From positions 5,475,872 to 5,539,871 of the forward strand of contig CP121458.1 in the NCBI GenBank assembly GCA_029690005.1: 64,000 nt of DNA, written 5' to 3'. The translations under genes and the position numbers were made by a program. Source of the stretch: Prescottella defluvii (lineage in GTDB: Bacteria > Actinomycetota > Actinomycetes > Mycobacteriales > Mycobacteriaceae). The notes under the pieces are model-generated. The model made no database searches. It was not told the DNA's origin and worked only from the letters and a program-made list of their open reading frames with translations. Shown in pieces: positions 1 to 10,623 of this stretch (the stretch's first letter is position 1; every line of letters begins with the position of its first letter).

Positions 1-3000
1 CGCGCCACACCCACACACGCCGACAACACCGACTCGACCTCACCCAACTCGACCCGGAAACCACGAACCTTCACCTGCAGATCCGACCGACCCACGTAAT
101 CGAGCGTCAAACCCCCATCCGGCAACCGCAACCACCGCACCAGATCCCCGTCCGATACATCCGCCGACCCGAACCCCCGAACGGATCCGCAACGAACCGC
201 GACGCCGTCAACCCCACCCGATTCCGATAACCACGCGCCAAAGCCGAACCAGCCAATACAACTCCCCCACCACCCCCACCGGCACCGGCCGCAACCACCC
301 GTCCAGCACCAACTCCTCCACACCACGGATCGGACCACCGATCGTCACCCCACCCCCAACCGCCATGCCGGTACCGGCATTCGACTGAATCGTCGCCTCC
401 GCCGGACCATACGTGTTGACCATCCGCCGACCCGGCGCCCACCGCGCCACCAACTCCGGCGAACACCGCTCCCCACCGACCACCACGGTCCCCAGATCCT
501 TCGAGCCCCACCGGATCCACCGTCCCCAACAACGTCGGCGTCAACGCAGCATGAGTCACCCTCTCCCGCCGCAAAATCCCCGACAACTCCACACCACCGA
601 ACACCTCCGGCGGCACCACCACCAACCGCCCACCGAACCCGAACGCCCACAACTGCTCGAGCACCGCCGCATCGAAACTCGGCGACGCAACATGCAACAC
701 CCGCGCACCCGAACCCAACCCGAACCGAACCCCCTGCTCCACCACCAAACTCGCCAACCCCCGATGCGTCACCACCACACCCTTCGGCACCCCCGTCGAC
801 CCCGACGTATAAATCACATACGCCGCATGATCGATGTCCAGGCTCGCCGTGCGCTCACCATCGCTCACCGGCCCGGACGACAACCCCGCCGATTCCTCCT
901 CGACAACCGGGTCATCGAGCACCACCCACTCCACCGACCCCGGCAACCGATCCAGCCACTCCGCCACCGTGACACCCACCGCCACAGCCGAATCCGACAG
1001 CATCCGCCCAATCCGGCCAACCGGATACAACGGATCCACCGGCACGAACGCCGCCCCCGACTTCGCCACCGCCCACACCGCCGACACCGACTCCAACGAC
1101 CGCGGCAACCCCACCGCCACACACGACTCCGGCCCCACACCCCGACCGATCAACAACCGCGCCAACCGATTCGACCGCTCGTCCAACTCCCCATACGTCC
1201 AACTCCGATCACCGAACACCACCGCAACCGCACCCGGATCCCGAACCACCGACGCCGACAACAACTCCGGCAACACCCGCCCCGACACCCCCAACCCACC
1301 CGACACCGGCACCACCTCCCCACGCTCAGCCGAGGAGAGCAGATCGATGTCCGCGACCCGAATCGAGGGCGAGGAGACGACCTCCTCGGCAATGCGCACG
1401 AATCGGTACGCAAGGCGCTGCACGGTATCCGAGTCGAAGATGTCGGCAGCGAAGCCGAAGGAAGCCGACATCCCGAGGGGAGTGCCGGCGTCGGTGTCGA
1501 ACTTCTCGGCAAGGCTCAGATGCAGGTCGTAACGGGCGACATCGAGATCGACGTCGACAGGCTCGACCGTCAGCCCAGGTAGGTCCAGGCGTGGCGACGC
1601 GGCGTCCCGAAACTCCAGCATCACTTGGAAGAGCGGGGAATAGGCCGTCGACCGTGCAGGATCGACGGCCTCCACGACCCGATCGAACGGTATCTGTGCG
1701 TGAGCGAAGGCGCCGAGGTCGCACTCCCTCGCCCGATCGAGTAGGTCGGCGAACGTGGACTGGGGCTCCACCGGCGTGCGCAGCACGACGGTGTTGACGA
1801 ACATGCCCACGACGTCGTCGAGTGCAGCCTCGCCTCGCCCCGCAGTCGGCGTACCCACCGCAATGTCTGTAGTGCCCATGCTCCCACTCATCCTGCTCAG
1901 CAGCACGGCCAGCGTCGCGTGCATGACCATGAACACGGTCGAATGATGTTCGTGGGCAAGGGATCGAAGTCGATCATGCAGGTGCGAACCGATCTCGAAG
2001 TCAACCTTCTTCCCTCGCATCGATCGCCGCGCCGGTCGTGGTCGGTCCGTCGGCAGTTCGACTGTCGCAGGCATCCCTGACAACGCCCGCCGCCAGTACC
2101 CCAACTCGCGTGCGATCAGCGAATCGGGGTCGGACTCGCTGCCGAGCATGCGACGCTGCCACAGGGTGTAGTCGATGTAGTCCGCTGCCGGTGGCGCCCA
2201 GTCGGGCGCCGTCCCGTGCGCGCGGGCGGTGTATGCAACCATCACGTCGCGGGCGAGCGGCGCGATGGACGAACCGTCCGCCGCGATGTGGTGCACGACG
2301 ATCATCAGCACGTGCTGCTGTGGACCGGTCCGCAGCAGTGCTGTTCGCAGGGGTATCTCTTCCGTGACGTCGAACCCGGCGGAGGCGCCCCGCACGAGGT
2401 GCGCACGCAGGTCTGCCGGGCCGGACACGGACACCGGCGTGAGGTCGGGATGCTCCTGTCCCGTCGGGACCACCACCTGTCGGGGGCCGTCCGCGGACTC
2501 GGGGTAGACGGTCCGGAGCGTGGCATGCCGATCCACGATGTCGGCAAGCGCCGACCGCAGAGCATCAGGGTCCAGGTCGCCCGACAACCGGAGCGCGATG
2601 GGAATGTTGTAGGCAGGCGACGACGTATCCAGTTGGTTGACGACCCACATTCGGTGCTGTGCGAGAGACGTCGGAACACTGTCGGGCCGAGGGCCCGTGG
2701 TCAGTGCCGGTCGGGCCGACGATCGCCGCTCGCTGCCGTCGATCCGGGCCGCCAGCGCGGCAACGGTGGGCGCCTCGAACAGGTCGCGGATATCGATGCT
2801 TCGGTCGAGCGCCGAGTTGATCCGCACGACCGCCTTGGTCGCGACGAGGGAGTTCCCGCCGAGATCGAAGAAGTTCGCATCGACACCGAGGTGGTCGACC
2901 CCGAGCACCTCGGCGAAGACGACTGCGGTTACCTCCTCGGTCGGTGTGCGCGGCGGCCGGGAGTCGGTGTGCCTCGTCCCGAAGTCCGGTGCAGGTAGTG

Positions 3001-6000
3001 CGGCACGATCGAGCTTGCCGACCGGGGTCAGCGGAATCTCGTCGAGCATTGTGATCGCCGCGGGCACCATGTAGTCCGGCAGCGCCGCACGAACCTGGGC
3101 CTTCAGCTCGGCGGAGTCGGGGACGTGCTCGGCGGCGGGAAGCACGTAGGACACCAGGACCGGGTCGCCGGTCGGGCCGACACGACTGAGTGTGGCCGCG
3201 AATCTCACGTGCGGGTGAGCCGTCAGAGCCGCATCCACCTCGCCGGGCTCGATCCTGAAGCCTCGAATCTTGACCTGAAAGTCGGTCCGGCCCAGGTACT
3301 CGAGCCACAGGTCCCCCTCCCGGTCGCGCAGCCACCTCACCACGTCCCCGGTGCGGTAGAGGCGTTGTCCCGGTGCACCGATCGGATCGGCGACGAATCG
3401 AGCGGCCGTCTGACCGGCCTGATTCCGATACCCACGCGCCAGACCCGGACCGGCCAGATACAACTCCCCCGCCACACCGACCGGGACGGGCCGCAGCCGC
3501 CCGTCGAGCACCAATTCCTCGAAACCCCGGATCGGGCCGCCGAGTGTCACCGGCTCCCCCGCCGACCCGATCACTCCGAGATTCGCCATGACCGTCGACT
3601 CCGTCGGACCGTAGGCGTTGAACATCGCGCGCCCCGGCGCCCACCGCGCCACCAACTCCGGGGAGCACGCCTCGCCCCCCACCACGAGACACCGCAAGCG
3701 GCCGTGACCCGTGGGATCGACCGACGACAGCGTCGACGGTGTCAGGATCGCATGGGTGACGCGGCCACGATCGAGCAGCGCCGCCAGGTCGTCGCCGCCG
3801 TACACCGCCGGTGGTGCGATCGTCAGACACCCGCCCGACGCGAACGCCCACACCAACTCGAACACCGACGCGTCGAAACTCGGGGACGCGAAGTGCAGGA
3901 CCTGCGCCCCGGGCCCCGTCGCGAAACGGTCGCGTAGTTCGGCCGCCAGGTCTGCCAAACCCCAATGCGGCACCACCACGCCCTTCGGCACCCCCGTCGA
4001 CCCCGACGTATAAATCACATACGCCGCATGATCAGGCGTCAGCGCCGAGACCCGTTCGCCGTCGGACACCGCCGCCGCGGAAGTCCCCGCCACCTCCTCA
4101 TCCACCGCTTCGTCGTCGAGCACCAACCACGACACGGTCCGCGGCAGCGCACTCGACACGTCCTCGGACGTCAACCCCAGAACCGCGCCGAATCGGCCAG
4201 CATGTGCTCGAGCCGAGCCGACGGATACCTCGGATCCAACGGAACGAACGCCGCACCGGTCTTGGTGACGGCCCACACCGCCAACACCGACTCCAGCGAC
4301 CGCTGCAGCCCCACCGCCACACGCGTCTCCGGCCCCACCCCATGAACGATCAGCCAGCGCGCCAACCGATTCGACCGACTGTCGAGCTCGCCGTACGTCC
4401 AACTCCGATCGCCGAACACCACCGCGACCGCATTCGGGTCGGCATCCACCGATGCCGACAACAGCCCCGGCAAAGTCATCGCGGGCAACGCCGCCGCCCC
4501 GGACACCGGCGTCAGCTCCTCGCGCTCCCCGGGAGCAAGCACATCGACGTCGCCGACCGGAGCCGACGGATCCGCTGCCGCATACTCGAGGATGCGCACC
4601 AGCCGTTCCGCGAATGCATGCATTGTCGCGGAGTCGAACAGATCGGTGGCAAACACGAGGTCGACCCTCAGTCCCGACGGTCGACCGGCGTCGGTGAAGT
4701 TCTCGTCCACTGTCACCTGCAGATCGCAGCGTTCGGGACAACAGTTCTCGGGTGCCGTGACGGACACGTCGGCGACCGCGGTCCGCTCGGTGCGAGCGGG
4801 GCCGAGGACCACCTGGACGAACGGCGGGCCGGGCGTCGTGCGGTTCGGGGCGAGCGCCTCGACCACCCGGTCGAACGGCGCCCTCGTATGCGCGAATGCG
4901 CCTTGCTGACAATGCTTCACCCGCTCCAACAGGTCCGCGAACGAGAGTCCCGGATCCACGTGTGTCCGCAACGCCACGACGTCCACGAACGCGTCCGCCC
5001 CGTCGTCGAGCGCGGCGTCGGCCTGTCGGGCAATCGGCGCACCCACCGTGATGTCGTCGGAGCCGCTCACCCGGGCCAGTAGTGCCGCCAGCCCCGCGTG
5101 CATCGTCATGAACATCGTCGAGTCGGACTCGCGGGCGCGCTGTTGCAGCTTGCGATGCAGTTCCGCACCGAGCGCGAACTGCAGGCTTCCGGACTCCGGT
5201 GACCATCGTTCCGGACGGTGCCGATCAGTCGGCAGCCCGAGCAGTGCCGGCAACCCCGCCAGCGTCCGTCGCCAATACTCCAGGTCCCGGGCTGCCTCCA
5301 GTCGGCGCTCTCCTTCCCTGGCAGTGTCAGGGTGGATCGTCGCTATCGGCGACTCCGGCGGAGCCGCCGCGAAGTCCTCGATCACACCGACGAACCGCTC
5401 GTGATGGCGCCTCAGCTCGTCGATGCGGTATCGCAGCGGATTTCCGCGGAACTCGACGAACGTCTGTGTGGGGGTGCCGCTTTGGTAGACGTTGATCAGC
5501 AGGTCCTCGATCGGACCCGAGGTGAGCACATGGAATTCGCCGGTCACCGAACCGAATTCGAGCTCCTGACGGAAGAGCATCACGTTGACCATCGGCGCGG
5601 TGGTCCGGAGCGCGTCGGCACCGACGGTCCCCTCTCGCACGATCTCGGCGAGGTTGCTGCGCTGGTGTCGCAACGCGCCCATCAGTTCCAGGCTCACCTG
5701 CTCGACCAGATCTCCCACGGTGTCGCCGGGACCGACCCGAATCCGGAGCGGAACGATGTTGGCGAACATCCCAGCCGAACGGCGTAACACCGCAGTGGTC
5801 CGCCCGGAGACCGGGACATCCACGCGAACCTCCTGCCGGCCCGTCATCCGCGAGAGGTAGCAGGCGAACGCCGCGATGATCACCGCAGCGGACGTTCGGT
5901 TCGCCCGACCCTCGGAATCCACAAGCCGGGCGGCCGTGTCCTCGTCGAGTGGTGCGGTCACCAGCATGTCGCGGGCCACCGGAGCGCCGTCTCGGTCGGC

Positions 6001-6678
6001 CAGACTCACAGGCTCCGCCAGCCCCTGGAACCGCTCGATCCAGTACGCACGGTCCGCCTCGAACCGGCTCGAGGCACGGTACCGGCGGTCGAGTTCGTAC
6101 AGCGCTCGCAGATCGGCAGCCCTGCTGGGTTCCGGTTCCCGGCCCGACGCCGCAGCCGAGTAGAGAGCCGCGATGCGGTTGACCGCCGTCATCGCGGCGT
6201 ACCCGTCCACCGCGACATGGTGGGCACGGGTGTACCAGAGGTACTGCGCATCGCCGACCTGCAATATCGTCGACACCCCCAGGGAGTGCATCGGGTCCAC
6301 CGGACTCGACCGGTCCTCGCGCATCCACGCATCCGCGGCCGCCACCGGATCGCTCTCTCCACGAAAATCAATGAACCCCAACGACTGGTCCAACGACGGG
6401 TCAACGACTTGCCTGGGCTCGCCGTCGACCTCGATCAGCCGGAGGAAGGCGCCCTGCGCCTCACGCCCCGCGGTCACGGCCGCCCATCGAAACAGGTCGA
6501 GATCGAGTTCTCCGTGGAACTCCACGTACTGAGCGATGCAGTACGGAAGGTGTGGGGCCAGTTGCTGCGCGAGCCAGACCTCATACTGCGTCGACGACAG
6601 CGGAAAAGGTTCCAGGGCAGCAACTTCCATGGAAGAAGTGCCGAATCCGGTTGACGTCGGCTCCGCCTGCTCGTCCAT
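1..6678 (-). CDS. Nonribosomal peptide synthetase, C - half C - A - PCP - C - A (C-terminus outside window)
   Basis: Modular enzyme that selects amino acids as adenylates, loads them on carrier domains and condenses them in the cytoplasm. Seen in order: a condensation domain at about residues 16-450 (HHVAVDG at 6202-6222), then only the C-terminal half of a second C domain (about 464-725, from [11 protein letters not shown]), an A domain ([19 protein letters not shown]), a carrier domain with LGGNSL, a complete C domain (HHIAADG) and a second A domain cut by the window edge. By alignment to GrsA from memory, pocket residues read D-A-F-I-V-G-A-V-M and D-A-L-A-V-G-T-I-Q; I assign no substrate. 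The frame breaks near 4188, 498, 256 and 148, each a single base in a short run, and reading through restores A-domain motifs. The start at 6678 is uncertain; ATG 6630 is an alternative. The half C domain suggests an in-frame loss of A-PCP and half of a C. Confidence 0.88.
770..832. repeat. 63-bp direct repeat, copy 1 (A-domain core A3)
   Basis: This segment and 3971-4033 match at 62 of 63 bases. Both encode the ATP-binding [14 protein letters not shown] core of the two adenylation domains. Identity at this level, including silent positions, goes beyond protein conservation and points to recent gene conversion or module duplication inside the synthetase. Confidence 0.9.
3971..4033. repeat. 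63-bp direct repeat, copy 2 (A-domain core A3)
   Basis: Second copy of the repeat at 770-832, in the first adenylation domain of the same synthetase; one mismatch at 3980. Confidence 0.9.
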
Positions 6679-6994
6679 CAGGGTGCAATCTGGTCGTGTT
6701 GTCGCGACCTGGCTGTCGCGGGTGGAATAACCGGCCCGTGCATACGCGGCTCGGCGAGCGCCCGATATCTGAGCAGCGGTGGAGTCTTCTCGCTCGAACG
6801 TGCCGACCGCGCCACCGGGTCCAGGGTGGTGAAATGACGCCTGTGGCGTCTCGGGCCACTTGGTGGCCGCTCGACCATCCTGCCAGAGCCACTCGAAGCG
6901 TGCCAACCGACCGAAGTGCTCCGTGCCGACGACGCCTGACGTGGTTAGCCTGGAACCGGCGGCGGCGACGAGCGGCCGGAGAGACCCGAAGCCC
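6679..6994. other. Divergent intergenic region, NRPS / GAF-ANTAR
   Basis: About 316 bases without a supported gene. It must hold the promoters of the leftward synthetase and the rightward GAF-ANTAR gene. I see a direct repeat of TGTCGCG (about 6703-6722) and a possible -10-like TTAGCCT shortly before the regulator, but no clear operator and no iron box. Confidence 0.4.
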
Positions 6995-7708
6995 ATGAGT
7001 GAACGACGACTTGTCCATGTGTTCGAGGAACTGGCGGACGCCCTCGCACCCGGCTTCGACACCATCGACCTTCTACGCACCCTGACGCACCGAACCGTGG
7101 AACTGATTGCGATCGACGCTGCCGGCATCCTGCTGACCGATGACCACGGGCACCTCACTTCGGTGGCGTCCACCACCGAGCCGGTGCACACCCTCGAACA
7201 GTTGGAGGTGGCGGACGCGCGTGGTCCCTGCTACGACTGTTTCACCGCGGGGCGTCCCCTCGTCAACCTCGGCCGCGCCGCGGCCTCGGCGCGCTGGCCA
7301 CGGTTTCAGCACCTGTCCACGGAGGTCGGCTTCGGGGCCGTGCATGCCGTTCCGTTGCGGCTGGGAGACCAGGTGATCGGGTCGCTGAACATGTTCTGCG
7401 TCGCCACCGGCGGCCTCCCGGCGGAGGACATCGACACGAGCCGGGCGCTGGCGCGGATCGCCACCATCGGCCTACTGCACAAACGCGCCGCGAGCAGCGC
7501 GCAGGAAGAGGCCGCTCAACTGCGACAGGCGCTGACCAGCCGGATCATCATCGAGCAGGCCAAGGGGATGCTCGCCGAATCTGCCGGATGCACCCCGGCG
7601 GTGGCATTCGATACGCTCCGCCGGTACGCCCGCACCCATGGCCGACCGCTCCACGACGTTGCCGCCGAAATCGTGCACGGCACCCTGACTCCGCCGACTT
7701 CCGGCTGA
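6995..7708 (+). CDS. GAF-ANTAR regulator
   Basis: A 237-residue cytoplasmic protein with an N-terminal GAF sensory domain (about residues 20-165) and a C-terminal ANTAR domain (about 175-232). The ANTAR is recognised by the helix reading SRIIIEQAKGML followed by the conserved FDTLRRYAR helix. ANTAR domains bind paired hairpins in nascent RNA and act as antiterminators; the GAF domain would sense a small ligand or redox state. ATG 6995 is chosen because GGAGAG lies 11 bases upstream; an in-frame extension upstream has no matching domain. It is divergent from the NRPS, which makes it a candidate regulator, but nothing in the sequence proves this. Confidence 0.85.
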   Translation: MSERRLVHVFEELADALAPGFDTIDLLRTLTHRTVELIAIDAAGILLTDDHGHLTSVASTTEPVHTLEQLEVADARGPCYDCFTAGRPLVNLGRAAASARWPRFQHLSTEVGFGAVHAVPLRLGDQVIGSLNMFCVATGGLPAEDIDTSRALARIATIGLLHKRAASSAQEEAAQLRQALTSRIIIEQAKGMLAESAGCTPAVAFDTLRRYARTHGRPLHDVAAEIVHGTLTPPTSG

Positions 7709-7740
7709 GCCGCCTGCGCGGTGTTGGACGTCCCGACCCG

Positions 7741-8463
7741 CTACCGGGCCATCGATGCGGTCGCGAAGGCGAGCACCTGCGGCCAGGACATCTCCCAGGC
7801 CGCCTTGTTCACCGGATCGTCGTGCCGCGCACGGGCACTGAAGCCGTGTGCGGCACCCGGATAGACGTGCACGACGGTCGCGCCGGTCTCGCGGGACTGC
7901 AGCGCGGACTGCAGGGCCCCGAAGGTTCCGGTCGACAGGATCGTGTCGGCGCCGGCGTGCAGCACCATCACCGGCGCCGCGATCGACGCGGCCGACGCGA
8001 CGGTGTCGAGCACGTGGTTCGGCGCCGCCGGATCCCTGATCGACGGATGGTACGCAACGACATTCGCGAGTTCGGCATCACGTGCGCCGAGCAGCAGCGC
8101 GAACCGGCCGCCCAGGCACCAGCCGATCACGCCGACCCGCCGCGCGCCCAGTTCCCCGCGCGCGTAGGCGAGAAGCGCGTCCATCTCCGACAGGCACGCC
8201 GCGTCGTCGAGCTGACTCATCAGCTCGAACAGGCGCTCCATCGGGGTGTCGTCGAGGCTCGGACCGTGCCACGGATCCCACACCAGCGCGGTGATCCCGG
8301 CCGCGGCGACGTCGGCGGCATACTCGCGCACCTGCTCGTCGATGCCGGTGATCATCGGCAGCAGCAGCATGACGGTGTCGCTGCCACCCTCCGGCTGCGC
8401 CAGGTGCGCGGTCAGGTCGCCAACTGCAACGGTCCGCGCCTCGACGGCGAAACCCGTTGTCAC
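7741..8463 (-). CDS. Dienelactone hydrolase family protein
   Basis: Alpha/beta hydrolase of 240 residues. The Cys-Asp-His triad of the family is visible: Cys116 in GWCLGG, Asp173 in HAGAD and His206 in GAAHGF. Dienelactone hydrolases open enol-lactones in chlorocatechol pathways, but most genomic members act on unknown esters or lactones. The GTG start at 8463 shares bases with the TGA stop of purB in a GTGA overlap, so it is probably translated with purB. No catabolic genes are adjacent, so the substrate is not predictable. Confidence 0.88.
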   Translation of the reverse strand: MTTGFAVEARTVAVGDLTAHLAQPEGGSDTVMLLLPMITGIDEQVREYAADVAAAGITALVWDPWHGPSLDDTPMERLFELMSQLDDAACLSEMDALLAYARGELGARRVGVIGWCLGGRFALLLGARDAELANVVAYHPSIRDPAAPNHVLDTVASAASIAAPVMVLHAGADTILSTGTFGALQSALQSRETGATVVHVYPGAAHGFSARARHDDPVNKAAWEMSWPQVLAFATASMAR

Positions 8464-9881
8464 AGAATGGAGCCCGGCGTGTAGCGAGCGGCGTCGGGGT
8501 TGGCGTCGACGAGCTTCTGCACCTCGGCGACCACCGAGTCGACCTGCGCCCCGGCGGCACCGACGAATGCGGTGCGGTCGGCGAGGGCCGCGTCGAGCGC
8601 GGCACGGTCGAGCGGCAGGCGCTCGTCGGCGGCCAGGCGGTCGAGCAGGTCGGGCTCCTTGCCCTCCTCGCGCATCGCGAGCGCGACGGCGACGGCGTGC
8701 TCCTTGATGGCCTCGTGCGCGGTCTCGCGTCCGACGCCGGCACGGACAGCGGCCATGAGGACCTTGGTGGTGGCGAGGAACGGCAGGTAGCGGTTCAGCT
8801 CGTTCTCGACGACGGCCGGGTACGCGCCGAACTCGGCGAGCACGGTCAGGAACGTCTCCATCTGGCCGTCGATCGCGAAGAACGCGTCCGGCAGCGCGAC
8901 GCGACGGACGACGGAGCAGAACACGTCGCCCTCGTTCCACTGGGCACCGGCCAGCTCGGCGGCCATCGACGCGTAGCCGCGCAGCACCACCTGCAGGCCG
9001 TTGACGCGCTCGCACGAGCGGGTGTTCATCTTGTGCGGCATCGCCGACGAGCCCACCTGGCCCGGCTGGAAGCCCTCGGTGACCAGCTCGTGGCCGGCCA
9101 TAAGGCGGATGGTGTGCGCCATCGACGACGACGCCGCGCCGACCTGGACCAGCGCGGAGAGCACGTCGTGGTCGAGCGAACGCGGGTACACCTGGCCGAC
9201 GCTGGTGAACACGTGCGCGAAACCGAGGTGCTCGGCGACCTTGGCCTCGAGCTGCTCGAGCTTGGCGGCGTCGCCGTCGAGCAGATCCAGCATGTCCTGC
9301 GCGGTGCCCATCGGGCCCTTGATGCCGCGCAGCGGGTAGCGGGCGATGAGCTCGCGCACGCGGGTGAGCGCGACCAGCAGCTCGTCGGCGGCCGACGCGA
9401 AGCGCTTGCCGAGCGTGGTCGCCTGCGCTGCGACGTTGTGGGAGCGTCCGGCCATCACGATGCCGGTGTACTCGGCGGCCCGCTCGCCCAGGCGGGCGGC
9501 GATCGCGATGCCGTGGTCGTAGACGTGCTCGAGCGAGCGCAGCACCTGCAGCTGCTCGACGTTCTCGGTGAGGTCGCGGCTGGTCATGCCCTTGTGGACG
9601 TGCTCGTGTCCGGCGAGGGCGTTGAACTCCTCGATGCGGGCCTTCACGTCGTGGCGGGTGACCCGCTCACGATCGGCGATCGAGTCGAGGTCGACGCTCT
9701 GGAGCACCCGCTCGTAGTCGGCGACGGCCTCGGCGGGGACATCGATGCCGAGCTCCGCCTGAGCCTTCAGCACCGCCAACCACAGCTGGCGCTCGAGCAC
9801 GATCTTGTACTCCGGCGACCACAGCGCCTTCAGCTCGGGGCTGGCGTAACGGTTGGCAAGGACATTCGGGATGCGGCTCAC
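8460..9881 (-). CDS. purB: Adenylosuccinate lyase
   Basis: Cleaves SAICAR to AICAR and adenylosuccinate to AMP, releasing fumarate, in purine synthesis. The 473-residue length is normal for the actinobacterial form. The fumarase/aspartase superfamily signature GSSAMPHKMN is present, with further superfamily blocks (MAGRSHNVAAQ, TSRDLTENVEQ). Start is GTG 9881. It lies in the same neighbourhood and strand as purD and overlaps the hydrolase gene downstream by four bases. Intact, without a frame break. Confidence 0.95.
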   Translation of the reverse strand: MSRIPNVLANRYASPELKALWSPEYKIVLERQLWLAVLKAQAELGIDVPAEAVADYERVLQSVDLDSIADRERVTRHDVKARIEEFNALAGHEHVHKGMTSRDLTENVEQLQVLRSLEHVYDHGIAIAARLGERAAEYTGIVMAGRSHNVAAQATTLGKRFASAADELLVALTRVRELIARYPLRGIKGPMGTAQDMLDLLDGDAAKLEQLEAKVAEHLGFAHVFTSVGQVYPRSLDHDVLSALVQVGAASSSMAHTIRLMAGHELVTEGFQPGQVGSSAMPHKMNTRSCERVNGLQVVLRGYASMAAELAGAQWNEGDVFCSVVRRVALPDAFFAIDGQMETFLTVLAEFGAYPAVVENELNRYLPFLATTKVLMAAVRAGVGRETAHEAIKEHAVAVALAMREEGKEPDLLDRLAADERLPLDRAALDAALADRTAFVGAAGAQVDSVVAEVQKLVDANPDAARYTPGSIL

Positions 9882-9917
9882 GAGGCCCCAGTTTACGGCC
9901 GGACCCGAACGCCCTCG

Positions 9918-10529
9918 TCAGCGCATAGTCGGCGGCGCCAGGTCGTCGATGAGGTCGAGCAGCATCGCCCGGGCCATGGCCCGCGGATCGGGGTCGACCT
10001 CGCTGAGCGCCCCGACGACGACGCCGTCGACGACGGCGACCAGGCGGCGCAGCTGCTGCTCCCGCACGGCACGCCCGGATCGGCGCAGTACCTCGGCGAG
10101 CAGGTCGTCGAGCTGGGCGCGCAGCCGCAGCTGGACGTCGCGCAACTCCGGATGCCGGGCTGAGGCGACGAACCGCTCGTACCGCGCGATGAGTCGCTCG
10201 CGGCCGCCATCGCCCGCGTCGTCTGGTCCCACCAGCAGATCCACGATCAGGTCGACGGTCGCCTCGACCCCGCGGCGACGCTGGGTGACGTCGTCGATGC
10301 GTTCGCGCATCGCGTCGAGCTCGCGATTGCCGTTGTGTTCGACGGCCAACGCCACCAGTTCGTCGAGCGAACTGAAGTAATAGGTGGTGGACGCCAGCGG
10401 AAGACCCGCGCGGGAGGCAACGGCGCGGTGCCGGACCGCGTCGAAACCGCCCTCGAGCAGGAGATCCGCCGCGGCGGTGACCAGCGTCTGCCGTCGCCTC
10501 TCGCCCTTGGGGGTCGCGGCGGAAGTCAT
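9918..10529 (-). CDS. TetR family transcriptional regulator
   Basis: 203-residue regulator. The N-terminal helix-turn-helix is readable (LLLEGGFDAVRHRAVASRAGLPLASTTYYFSS as successive helices around residues 20-55) and is followed by an all-helical ligand domain. The ATG at 10529 gives the usual short tail before the first helix. It sits 36 bases upstream of purB on the same strand and 94 bases downstream of the aminotransferase gene. Its target and inducer are not evident. Confidence 0.88.
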   Translation of the reverse strand: MTSAATPKGERRRQTLVTAAADLLLEGGFDAVRHRAVASRAGLPLASTTYYFSSLDELVALAVEHNGNRELDAMRERIDDVTQRRRGVEATVDLIVDLLVGPDDAGDGGRERLIARYERFVASARHPELRDVQLRLRAQLDDLLAEVLRRSGRAVREQQLRRLVAVVDGVVVGALSEVDPDPRAMARAMLLDLIDDLAPPTMR

Positions 10530-10623
10530 CCCCTCATCGTGCCAGCCGGACGCCTCGTGCCAGAGCGAATTCGGCGAAGTGTGCGAAACCGCCCATGCCG
10601 GCCGACACCCGACTAACGACCGA

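Noticed and set aside
8457-10163. A long plus-strand open frame opposite purB
   Set aside because: Lies antisense to an intact purB with full signatures; low-complexity Arg/Gly/His residues, no start signal.
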